Source: Coprococcus sp. (GTDB taxonomy: Bacteria > Bacillota > Clostridia > Lachnospirales > Lachnospiraceae). From it: 5,220 nucleotides of DNA. The stretch spans positions 1-5,220 of the forward strand of contig JAEDGN010000107.1 in NCBI GenBank assembly GCA_016297495.1. The letters are read 5' to 3'. The first letter of the stretch is position 1. Every line of letters begins with the position of its first letter. This document shows, piece after piece, positions 1-5,220 of the stretch. Under the pieces are notes generated by a model that worked only from the letters and a program-made list of their open reading frames with translations, searched no databases and was not told the DNA's origin. A program made the position numbers and the translations under genes.

Positions 1-5
1 CTCGT

Positions 6-52
6 TTTAAAATAACAGGGTATCCATATAATGGATACCCTGTTATTTTAAA
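6..52 (-). terminator. Perfect 22-bp inverted repeat, likely terminator of the tRNA operon (possibly bidirectional)
   Basis: Bases 6-27 are an exact reverse complement of bases 31-52, with a 3-nt loop (ATA, 28-30). In the minus-strand transcript the stem starts only 4 nt after the discriminator base of tRNA-Gly(GCC). The GC-rich core of the descending arm (ACCCTGT) is followed by TATTTT, which supplies the U-tract inside the outer stem. The structure is symmetric, so a transcript arriving on the plus strand would form the same hairpin and U-tract. It could therefore also terminate a convergent gene to the left of the window, which is not visible. A plain palindromic repeat element is the alternative, but its position right after the last tRNA favours a terminator. 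Confidence 0.85.
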
Positions 53-56
53 GAAG

Positions 57-129
57 AGCGCGAGACGGGACTCGAACCCGCGACCCCGACCTTGGCAAGG
101 TCGTGCTCCACCAACTGAGCCACTCGCGC
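57..129 (-). tRNA. tRNA-Gly (anticodon GCC)
   Basis: The minus strand folds into a complete 73-nt cloverleaf. The acceptor stem is GCGCGAG/CTCGCGC, the D stem GCTC/GAGC with GG in the loop, and the anticodon stem CGACC/GGTCG with loop TTGCCAA. The variable loop has 5 nt, and the T arm is GCGGG/CCCGT around TTCGAGT. The anticodon GCC (plus-strand bases 94-96) reads GGC and GGU. The discriminator base is U73, as is usual for bacterial glycine tRNAs. The next bases are CTT, so CCA is not encoded and must be added by the CCA-adding enzyme. The intact GG in the D loop and TTCG in the T loop argue for a normal elongator tRNA, not the cell-wall-dedicated glycine tRNAs of staphylococci. It is the third and last gene of the operon. 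Confidence 0.97.
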
Positions 130-133
130 ATTT

Positions 134-150
134 GATATCGAAGCGATATC
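134..150 (-). other. Spacer hairpin between the two tRNA-Gly genes
   Basis: GATATCG (134-140) and CGATATC (144-150) form a 7-bp perfect stem with a 3-nt loop. It fills most of the 25-nt spacer between tRNA-Gly(UCC) and tRNA-Gly(GCC). There is no U-tract, so it is unlikely to terminate. It may help keep the precursor tRNAs from misfolding or mark processing boundaries; that role is inferred. Confidence 0.5.
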
Positions 151-154
151 GTAG

Positions 155-225
155 AGCAGGTGATGGGAATCGAACCCACGTATTCAGCTTGGAAGGCTGA
201 TGTTCTACCATTGAACCACACCTGC
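155..225 (-). tRNA. tRNA-Gly (anticodon UCC)
   Basis: The minus strand gives a 71-nt cloverleaf. The acceptor stem is GCAGGTG/CACCTGC, the D stem GTTC/GAAC with the short loop AATGGTA, and the anticodon stem TCAGC/GCTGA with loop CTTCCAA. The variable loop has 4 nt, and the T arm is GTGGG/CCCAT around TTCGATT. The anticodon TCC (plus-strand bases 191-193) reads GGA and, by wobble, GGG. The discriminator is U73 and is followed by CTA, so CCA is not encoded. It is the middle gene of the operon, 46 nt after tRNA-Phe and 25 nt before tRNA-Gly(GCC). With that neighbour it covers all four glycine codons. Confidence 0.97.
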
Positions 226-250
226 ATTGTGGTCTATTTCTGACCTATAC

Positions 251-268
251 GTCCTAATATTCAAGGAC
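251..268 (-). other. Spacer hairpin just after tRNA-Phe
   Basis: GTCCT (251-255) and AGGAC (264-268) form a 5-bp stem with an 8-nt AT-rich loop, starting 3 nt after the tRNA-Phe discriminator in the minus-strand transcript. A weaker 4-bp pair follows (GGTC 231-234 with GACC 242-245). These occupy most of the 46-nt spacer before tRNA-Gly(UCC). The spacer contains nothing else recognisable. A role in 3' trimming or folding of the precursor is possible but not shown. Confidence 0.4.
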
Positions 269-271
269 ACG

Positions 272-344
<73 letters not shown>

Positions 345-348
345 TTAC

Positions 349-371
349 CGTCGTTGATGACCTCAGCGACG
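349..371 (-). other. Leader hairpin at the 5' end of the tRNA transcript
   Basis: CGTCGTTGA (349-357) pairs with TCAGCGACG (363-371) to give a 9-bp stem, one pair non-Watson-Crick, with a 5-nt loop. The predicted transcription start lies at about 370-371, so the hairpin would occupy the very 5' end of the primary transcript. Only 4 nt would remain before the mature 5' end of tRNA-Phe at 344, where RNase P cuts. A role in leader stability or RNase P presentation is inferred. Confidence 0.5.
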
Positions 372-377
372 ATATTT

Positions 378-426
378 ATAATACCTTATAGTAAAAGATT
401 TGTCAACAGTTTTTTTATGTTTTTTT
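378..426 (-). promoter_or_regulatory. Strong sigma-A-type promoter with UP-like A-tracts driving the tRNA operon
   Basis: The minus strand carries a perfect -35 hexamer TTGACA (401-406), a 17-bp spacer and the -10 hexamer TATTAT (378-383). The start site should be near 370-371, 26-27 nt upstream of tRNA-Phe; G370 would be a plausible initiating purine. Two A7 runs lie at 410-416 and 420-426, about -40 to -46 and -50 to -56. These match the usual places of proximal and distal UP subsites, and their 10-bp spacing puts them on the same helical face. This arrangement is typical of highly expressed stable-RNA promoters. The UP region begins only 10 bp beyond the stop codon of the upstream SNF2 gene. 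Confidence 0.88.
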
Positions 427-435
427 ACATTACTT

Positions 436-3400
436 CTACACAGCAAGTAACTCCATGAGTTCTTCTTTGCTGAGCTCAGAAAGACCTCCTGTTTCTCCGG
501 ACAAAATCTCTTCTGCCAGATTCTTCTTTGTCTCCTGCATTTTCAATATTTTTTCCTCAATAGAATCTTTGGCTATCAGCTTATAGACCGTCACCGTGTT
601 GGTCTGTCCGATCCGGTGGGCCCTGTCCGTTGCCTGATTCTGTACTGCCAGATTCCACCATGGATCATAATGAATGACCATATCGGCACCTGTGAGATTC
701 AGTCCGGTGCCGCCCGCCTTCAGTGAAATCAGGAATACCGGCGTATCCCCCTCATTAAAATCATGCACCATCTGAATTCTTTTTTCTTTCGGTGTCTCTC
801 CTGTGATCTTATAATATGGAATCCGTCTGTCATCCAGCTCCTTCTCCAGTAATTCCAGCATGGAGGTAAACTGAGAAAAGATCAGCATTCTATGCTCGCC
901 TTCAATTCCCTGCTGAATCAGATCCATACAGGCCTCCCGTTTAGCAGAACCGCCCTTGTAATCCTCATAAATCAGAGACGGATCACAGCATATCTGACGG
1001 ATCCGTGTTAATTCAGCCAGTATTTTCAGTTTTTCTCGGCCAAAATCGGAATCCTGCTGCTGCTCCAGCATCATCTGCATATGGGTAACCTGACCGTCAT
1101 ACAGCTTCTGCTGTGCATTGTCGAACTTGGCATAATGTACCTTCTCCAGTTTATCCGGCAGATCCTTCAGCACATCTTTTTTCAGTCTGCGCAAAATGAA
1201 CGGTGATACCATGCGCTTCAATCTCTCCATGGCATCCTTATCCTGATTTTTCACAATCGGTGTTTCTATTTCCTTTTTGAAAACATCATATCCATACAGA
1301 AATCCCGGCATCAGGAAATCAAAGATACTCCACATTTCACTGAGTCTGTTTTCTATAGGTGTACCCGTCAATGCACATTTTATGTTACTGTGTATAAGTT
1401 TGACTGCTTTTGCAGCCGCTGTTGTATGATTTTTAATAAACTGTGCCTCATCCAGCACCTGACAGAGAAAGCTGCAGTCCTCGTACCCCGCAATATCCCT
1501 CTTCAACAAATCATAGGAAGTCACCAGCACATCATAATCCCCATAATGCTTCAGCTTTTCTGAGCGCTCCTTCTGCGTTCCCGTCACCATACAGACATTC
1601 AGCTGAGGGGCAAAACGGCTCAGTTCCTCCTGCCAGTTATAGACAAGAGATGCCGGTGACACAATCAGGGAAGTACCCCTGCGCCCTTCATTCTTCCATG
1701 CCAGTAATACAGCAATCATCTGCAGCGTCTTGCCAAGTCCCATATCATCGGCCAGAATACCGCCAAAATGGCAGGCTTCCAATGTCCGCAGCCATTTATA
1801 GCCGGCAATCTGATAATTACGCATAATCTTCTGCAGTGACTCCGGTATCTCATAATCTGAATCATTGACAGTCTTGAATTCTTTCACCAATCGCCTGAAA
1901 TGGCTGTCCCTCTTCGAATAAATACCGTTGCTCTGCTCCAGCATTTTATCCAGATACAGGGCCCGATAAACCGGGAACTGCATCTTTCCCTGGACAAATT
2001 CCCTTGGAGTGACATGCATCGCTTCCATCAGTTCTCCAAGTATCTCTATGCTGTCTCCCTCAATATTCACAAAACTGCCGTTTTTTAACCGGAAATATTT
2101 TTTCTTTCTGCGGTAGCTGTTCAATGCCTCCAGCAGCTCCTCCCGGCTCAATTCTTCAGAGCCGACAGTGAGCTGCAGCAGATCACTCTCTATAGACACA
2201 CCAACAGATATTTTCGGAATACGTCGGATATTCAGCCGTTTAAACCGTTCCGTGGTATGCACTTCACCAAATGCCATCAGCTCATCAAGTCCCTGATTGA
2301 GCACCTGATAGATTTTCTCTTCTTCTCTTCCGCAGTGGAAGACACCTTCCTGTATATCTATTTCCGGGAAATACCTGGTCACGCGATATACTGCCTCCGC
2401 TTCCCTGTTCATATCCCTGACAGCATCTCTGTAATCATCGCCTTTTTCTTTCAGCGTGTCTATAATAGAGAAGGCCTTTTCCCCATATACCGCATCTGCA
2501 CGGCAAAGCAGATTTTCTTCCTCTGCATCCAGATAAAATCTGAAACAGACCTCCGGCGGAAGATAATTGTCGAGCATGTCCCTGTTTTCTTCCACAACTG
2601 TTCCATATTGTCTGAAAATCGGAAGCACTGTATAGTAAAACTCGGACAGAGACTTTCTGCCCACATCAAAGGAAATGCTGCCATTTCCTGACATGCGGTA
2701 CAGCGGGAGAATATCCTTCATCGCTTCACGGCCGACACGCTCAAGGCAATTCACTCCATCATCAACATAATAATAAGCCTCATTGCCTTCCATCAGCTTT
2801 TCCATGGTTCCATAAACGTGTACTCCCTGGAATATATCCCGGTCATCCTTCCACGGGCGAATAGTCAGACTGATCTCCGGTGTCTTCTCATCACAGCCAA
2901 TCATCCTTTTTTGTTTGCCATCCCCATTCCAGAAAGTATACTCTGTCTTTTCATCTTTGATCAGACGATAGAATTCATCCAGCCACGGTCCTGTCAGCGC
3001 AATACTGTCCTTAATCGCCGTACTGTCATAATAGCCGGCTCTGCCGTTCAATCTGTCCTGCCGCCGCAATTCATCATTCACTGCTTTCCGGATAAACTGA
3101 AAATACTTCTCCGACTTTTCATCCAGCCGGCAGCCGGCAAAATTAATCCTTGTCTTCGTGCCAAAGACAGCCTCACTTCCATTCTCCACCTGCTCCACAA
3201 ATTCTGTCAGATTCTTCACCACATAGAGCTTGTCTATTCCCGTTCTGAAGGATACACTGAGGACATTGCCGCCTTCCAGGCGCGGCTCTATATGCAGAAT
3301 CTGGGTTCTTTCATTCAGATCCGCCCTGACCAGATTGGCATGCCTTGTCTGATAATGCTGGAACAATCTGCTCGCCGTGGAATCCGTTGCATCCCCCGGA

Positions 3401-4122
3401 TTGTATTTCATCAGGTAATCCTCCAGAAGATACAAAAGCGCCGTTTCATGAGAACAAATCTTATTAAAATAACGGCTGAATCCCGCATCGTAGCGCCCGG
3501 AACATCCCGGACAGCCACAGGATGCCGATCTTATTTTTTCTTTATCAAAATAAATATTGATGCCATATTCTCTGTTTTTCTGCCTGGCCGTTCCATAGGC
3601 AACTCCCACCAGTTCACTGCCATAATAGGAGGATGTATAGCCGATATCCACACGATCCAGCTGCAGATCTCCCTGTACCGACGCCCGCCTGCCCTTAGAC
3701 CAGACCCGATCAGACACCTCCATATCCCGCACCATATAATTCAGATCAAAATAGATATAGTCACCTCTGGCCGCCATTTTAGGAAAAGGAACCGAAACAG
3801 CCTTTTCCGTTTCAGCCGCATCCAGCTGCAGCTGCTGTACGTCTTCTTCCTGAATATCTTTTTTCTCTTCTTCCTCAATGGCCATCAAAACAGCCGCCAT
3901 ATGCTTACAATTCTCTCCACCATATGCAAAAGGGCAGTCACAGGACATTCTCCGAATCTCCCCATTCCCATCCAGCCGGATTTTCACGCTGTAATGCCTG
4001 CTCCCTCTCACAATAGCTGTCCATTGACCATTCGTATAATGCAGGCGCTTCACACGGCCCGAATTATAATACTGCCTGCCTCTCTTTATCATCGTTTCAT
4101 AAAAATATGTCTTCCACTCCAT
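436..4122 (-). CDS. SWIM zinc-finger SNF2-family DNA helicase/translocase
   Basis: This 1228-residue protein is an ATP-driven double-stranded DNA translocase of the bacterial SNF2 group, expected in the cytoplasm/nucleoid. At the N-terminus is a SWIM zinc finger (CxC...CxH: C61, C63, C72, H74), a likely nucleic-acid or protein contact module. An acidic Glu/Lys stretch follows (83-96). A second CxC...CxH cluster lies at C202, C204, C223, H225, with an extra C207. Residues 240-750 probably include the SNF2-associated region but show no motif I can name. The ATPase is complete: motif I DDMGLGKT (K798), motif Ia SLIVSPASLVYNW, motif II LDEAQ (890-894), motif III LTGTPIEN (918-925), motif V SLKAGGTGLNLTGAD (1133-1147) and motif VI QATDRAHRIGQ (1163-1173). 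DEAQ is normal for prokaryotic SNF2 proteins. The start ATG at 4122 fits the family, since the SWIM domain begins about 15 residues in, but the Shine-Dalgarno is weak (AGGA 14 nt upstream). The stop is TAG. The gene has its own promoter and no partner gene. The family is well recognised, but its cellular role is poorly known. Confidence 0.95.
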   Translation of the reverse strand: MEWKTYFYETMIKRGRQYYNSGRVKRLHYTNGQWTAIVRGSRHYSVKIRLDGNGEIRRMSCDCPFAYGGENCKHMAAVLMAIEEEEKKDIQEEDVQQLQLDAAETEKAVSVPFPKMAARGDYIYFDLNYMVRDMEVSDRVWSKGRRASVQGDLQLDRVDIGYTSSYYGSELVGVAYGTARQKNREYGINIYFDKEKIRSASCGCPGCSGRYDAGFSRYFNKICSHETALLYLLEDYLMKYNPGDATDSTASRLFQHYQTRHANLVRADLNERTQILHIEPRLEGGNVLSVSFRTGIDKLYVVKNLTEFVEQVENGSEAVFGTKTRINFAGCRLDEKSEKYFQFIRKAVNDELRRQDRLNGRAGYYDSTAIKDSIALTGPWLDEFYRLIKDEKTEYTFWNGDGKQKRMIGCDEKTPEISLTIRPWKDDRDIFQGVHVYGTMEKLMEGNEAYYYVDDGVNCLERVGREAMKDILPLYRMSGNGSISFDVGRKSLSEFYYTVLPIFRQYGTVVEENRDMLDNYLPPEVCFRFYLDAEEENLLCRADAVYGEKAFSIIDTLKEKGDDYRDAVRDMNREAEAVYRVTRYFPEIDIQEGVFHCGREEEKIYQVLNQGLDELMAFGEVHTTERFKRLNIRRIPKISVGVSIESDLLQLTVGSEELSREELLEALNSYRRKKKYFRLKNGSFVNIEGDSIEILGELMEAMHVTPREFVQGKMQFPVYRALYLDKMLEQSNGIYSKRDSHFRRLVKEFKTVNDSDYEIPESLQKIMRNYQIAGYKWLRTLEACHFGGILADDMGLGKTLQMIAVLLAWKNEGRRGTSLIVSPASLVYNWQEELSRFAPQLNVCMVTGTQKERSEKLKHYGDYDVLVTSYDLLKRDIAGYEDCSFLCQVLDEAQFIKNHTTAAAKAVKLIHSNIKCALTGTPIENRLSEMWSIFDFLMPGFLYGYDVFKKEIETPIVKNQDKDAMERLKRMVSPFILRRLKKDVLKDLPDKLEKVHYAKFDNAQQKLYDGQVTHMQMMLEQQQDSDFGREKLKILAELTRIRQICCDPSLIYEDYKGGSAKREACMDLIQQGIEGEHRMLIFSQFTSMLELLEKELDDRRIPYYKITGETPKEKRIQMVHDFNEGDTPVFLISLKAGGTGLNLTGADMVIHYDPWWNLAVQNQATDRAHRIGQTNTVTVYKLIAKDSIEEKILKMQETKKNLAEEILSGETGGLSELSKEELMELLAV

Positions 4123-4179
4123 AATTTATCTTCTGTTCCTGTTCGTTCAATCTTTTTTTCGGTTTATGCAATCATTTTT

Positions 4180-4208
4180 ATTATAAACATAAAACATTAA
4201 GAAAGCAA
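4180..4208 (-). promoter_or_regulatory. Predicted promoter of the SNF2 gene
   Basis: On the minus strand a perfect -10 hexamer TATAAT (4180-4185) lies 17 bp downstream of TTGCTT (4203-4208), which matches the first three bases of the -35 consensus. The start site would be near 4173, giving a leader of about 50 nt that is A-rich and shows no riboswitch-like structure. The -35 begins only 8 bp after the stem of the ABC-gene terminator, so one operon ends and the next begins within about 40 bp. Confidence 0.65.
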
Positions 4209-4242
4209 CAAAATAACCTGCCATCTCAGACAAGATGGCAGG
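4207..4242 (-). terminator. Intrinsic terminator overlapping the end of the ABC ATPase gene
   Basis: CCTGCCATCT (4217-4226) and AGATGGCAGG (4233-4242) form a perfect 10-bp stem with a 6-nt loop. In the minus-strand transcript the stem is followed directly by TTATTTTGTT. The stop codon of the ABC gene (TGA, 4226-4228) lies in the loop and stem base, so the ascending arm encodes the last residues of the protein. This marks the end of the transporter operon and separates it from the SNF2 gene. Confidence 0.85.
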
Positions 4243-5203
4243 CTACCTGATGGTCACCTTCTATTGTTCTTAACACAGGGACTTCTTTTCTGCAGATTTC
4301 TTCTGCGCACGTACAGCGGTTGCAAAAAGCGCAGCCTGTAATTTTCCCTGTCGGGCTTGGCGGCTCGCCTTCCAGCACATAGATGGCTTCATTCGGATCA
4401 TCACGGATGGAGAATACCGAGGCCAGCAGTGCTTTAGTATAGGGATGTCTGGCCTGCCTGCGCAGCGCACCGCCATCCATGATTTCCACGATTCTCCCCA
4501 GATACATCACAACGACCTGCTGACTGAAATTCTCGGCCAGTGCCAGATCATGACTGATCAGCATGATCGCATAATGGGTTTCTTCCTGATGTTCTTTTAA
4601 AAGGGCAATGATCTCCTGCTGTATGGAAACATCCAGAGCACTGGTTGCCTCATCACAGATCAGGACCTCAGGATGCAGGGCAATGGCCCTTGCAATGGCA
4701 ATACGCTGCAGCTCCCCGCCGGACAGCTGATGGGGATATTTGTCGAAATATTCCTCGCCAAGATGCACTCTCTGCAGCGCGTAATAAGCCTGCTCCCTGG
4801 CCTCTTTTTTGTTTTTCTTTTCAAAATGAATCCATGGCTCCATCAGGAAAGTGCCAATCTTCATGCGGGGGCTGAATACACTTCCCGGATCCTGAAAAAT
4901 CATCTGAACATTGCGGCGGTACTGTCTCAGGGCCTCACCACGAATGGATTGCTCACAGCCGCCCACCATACCGGCTATCTGCTGATTTTTGTAAAAAACA
5001 GCACCTACAGACACCGGTTCCAGCAATGTCGCCATTCTGGCCAATGTACTTTTGCCGCATCCCGATTCTCCGACAATGGCCGTACATACACCCTTATGGA
5101 GTGAAAGGCTCACATCATCTACTGCAAGCAATGTTTTGTGATATCGCAGCTCAAACGTCTTGCTTACATGTTCCAGACGTAATATTTCCTGTTTATGCAC
5201 CAT
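4226..5203 (-). CDS. Oligopeptide/dipeptide ABC importer ATP-binding protein (OppF/DppF type)
   Basis: This 325-residue protein is one of the two ATPase subunits that would power peptide (or possibly nickel/other solute) uptake, bound to the cytoplasmic face of two OppB/OppC-type permeases. All ABC motifs are intact: Walker A GESGCGKST (45-53, K51), Q-loop Q104 in MIFQDP, signature LSGGE (160-164), Walker B VLICDE (180-185, catalytic E185), D-loop SALD and H-loop H218. After HPYTKALL (253-260) comes the C-terminal oligopeptide-transporter domain, with EGEPPSP and a cysteine-rich tail (C291, C294, C297, C299, C304, C322). The length and this domain fit OppF/DppF better than NikE, which is usually shorter. 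The ATG at 5203 has a strong Shine-Dalgarno, GAGAGGGG, 6 nt upstream. A TGA at 5216-5218 could be the stop of a preceding gene such as the paired OppD/DppD ATPase, but too little sequence is visible to tell. A terminator follows at once, so this is likely the last gene of its operon. The substrate cannot be assigned without the binding-protein gene. Confidence 0.95.
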   Translation of the reverse strand: MVHKQEILRLEHVSKTFELRYHKTLLAVDDVSLSLHKGVCTAIVGESGCGKSTLARMATLLEPVSVGAVFYKNQQIAGMVGGCEQSIRGEALRQYRRNVQMIFQDPGSVFSPRMKIGTFLMEPWIHFEKKNKKEAREQAYYALQRVHLGEEYFDKYPHQLSGGELQRIAIARAIALHPEVLICDEATSALDVSIQQEIIALLKEHQEETHYAIMLISHDLALAENFSQQVVVMYLGRIVEIMDGGALRRQARHPYTKALLASVFSIRDDPNEAIYVLEGEPPSPTGKITGCAFCNRCTCAEEICRKEVPVLRTIEGDHQVACHLV

Positions 5204-5209
5204 ATGTAT

Positions 5210-5217
5210 CCCCTCTC
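5210..5217 (-). promoter_or_regulatory. Ribosome binding site of the ABC ATPase gene
   Basis: The minus strand reads GAGAGGGG followed by a 6-nt spacer and ATG. It is a strong match to the anti-Shine-Dalgarno sequence and fixes the start at 5203. The site overlaps a TGA triplet (5216-5218), consistent with tight translational coupling to an upstream operon gene, though that gene is outside the window. Confidence 0.8.
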
Positions 5218-5220
5218 AGC

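Noticed and set aside
1443..2691. Three shorter plus-strand open frames (1443-1826, 1900-2088, 2257-2691) and one minus-strand frame (2460-2684) within the SNF2 gene
   Set aside because: They are shadows of the SNF2 coding sequence, with low-complexity composition, no ribosome binding sites and no family resemblance.
436..4122. SNF2 gene as part of a phage-defense system such as DISARM or a related SNF2-containing cassette
   Set aside because: No methyltransferase, phospholipase D, nuclease or DUF1998 partner is visible. The gene has its own promoter, a transporter operon upstream and tRNAs downstream. SWIM-SNF2 proteins of this kind are common stand-alone genes in Clostridia.
4123..4179. 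Possible riboswitch or attenuator in the SNF2 leader
   Set aside because: The leader is only about 50 nt, A-rich, and contains no stable stem or known aptamer core.
2818..4200. Long open frame of 460 codons on the plus strand, opposite the SNF2 gene
   Set aside because: It starts at a GTG with no Shine-Dalgarno, has the His/Ile/Pro/Arg-rich composition typical of an antisense frame, shows no recognisable domain, and overlaps a protein whose SWIM cysteines and family features are clear on the other strand.
4270..5104. Open frames overlapping the ABC ATPase gene (minus 4270-4476; plus 4645-4875 and 4673-5104)
   Set aside because: The ABC ATPase frame carries every expected motif in order. These alternatives have none and lack translation signals.

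Overview
The window looks like chromosomal housekeeping DNA from a low-to-mid GC Firmicute, most likely a member of the Clostridia such as Lachnospiraceae. This is inferred from four things: tRNA genes with no encoded CCA, a TTGACA/TATTAT stable-RNA promoter with A-tract upstream elements, a purine-rich Shine-Dalgarno sequence, and the type of SWIM-SNF2 protein present. Every supported gene is on the minus strand, so transcription runs from high to low coordinates.

Layout in the direction of transcription. (1) 5203-4226: the ATPase subunit of an oligopeptide/dipeptide ABC importer (OppF/DppF type). It is probably the last gene of an operon that begins outside the window. It ends in an intrinsic terminator hairpin that contains the last codons and the stop codon. 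(2) 4208-4123: a compact intergenic gap with a sigma-A-like promoter directly behind that terminator. (3) 4122-436: a 1228-residue SNF2-family DNA translocase with an N-terminal SWIM zinc finger, a second SWIM-like Cys/His cluster, a long middle region, and a complete two-lobe ATPase at the C-terminus. (4) 435-345: a strong stable-RNA promoter with two helically phased A7 tracts, then a short leader hairpin. (5) 344-57: a three-gene tRNA operon in the order Phe(GAA), Gly(UCC), Gly(GCC). (6) 52-6: a perfect 22-bp inverted repeat with a 3-nt loop, which is the likely terminator of the tRNA operon and could work in both directions.

The three units are probably independent: peptide uptake, a chromatin-remodeler-like ATPase of unknown cellular role, and translation. 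Nothing suggests a mobile element, CRISPR array, prophage or defense cassette. The SNF2 protein stands alone without typical defense partners. I find no convincing undescribed system. The items worth a second look are the dual Cys/His clusters and unassigned middle of the SNF2 protein, extra cysteines in the metal-cluster-like tail of the ABC ATPase, the stop codon buried in a terminator, and the hairpins in every leader and spacer of the tRNA transcript.
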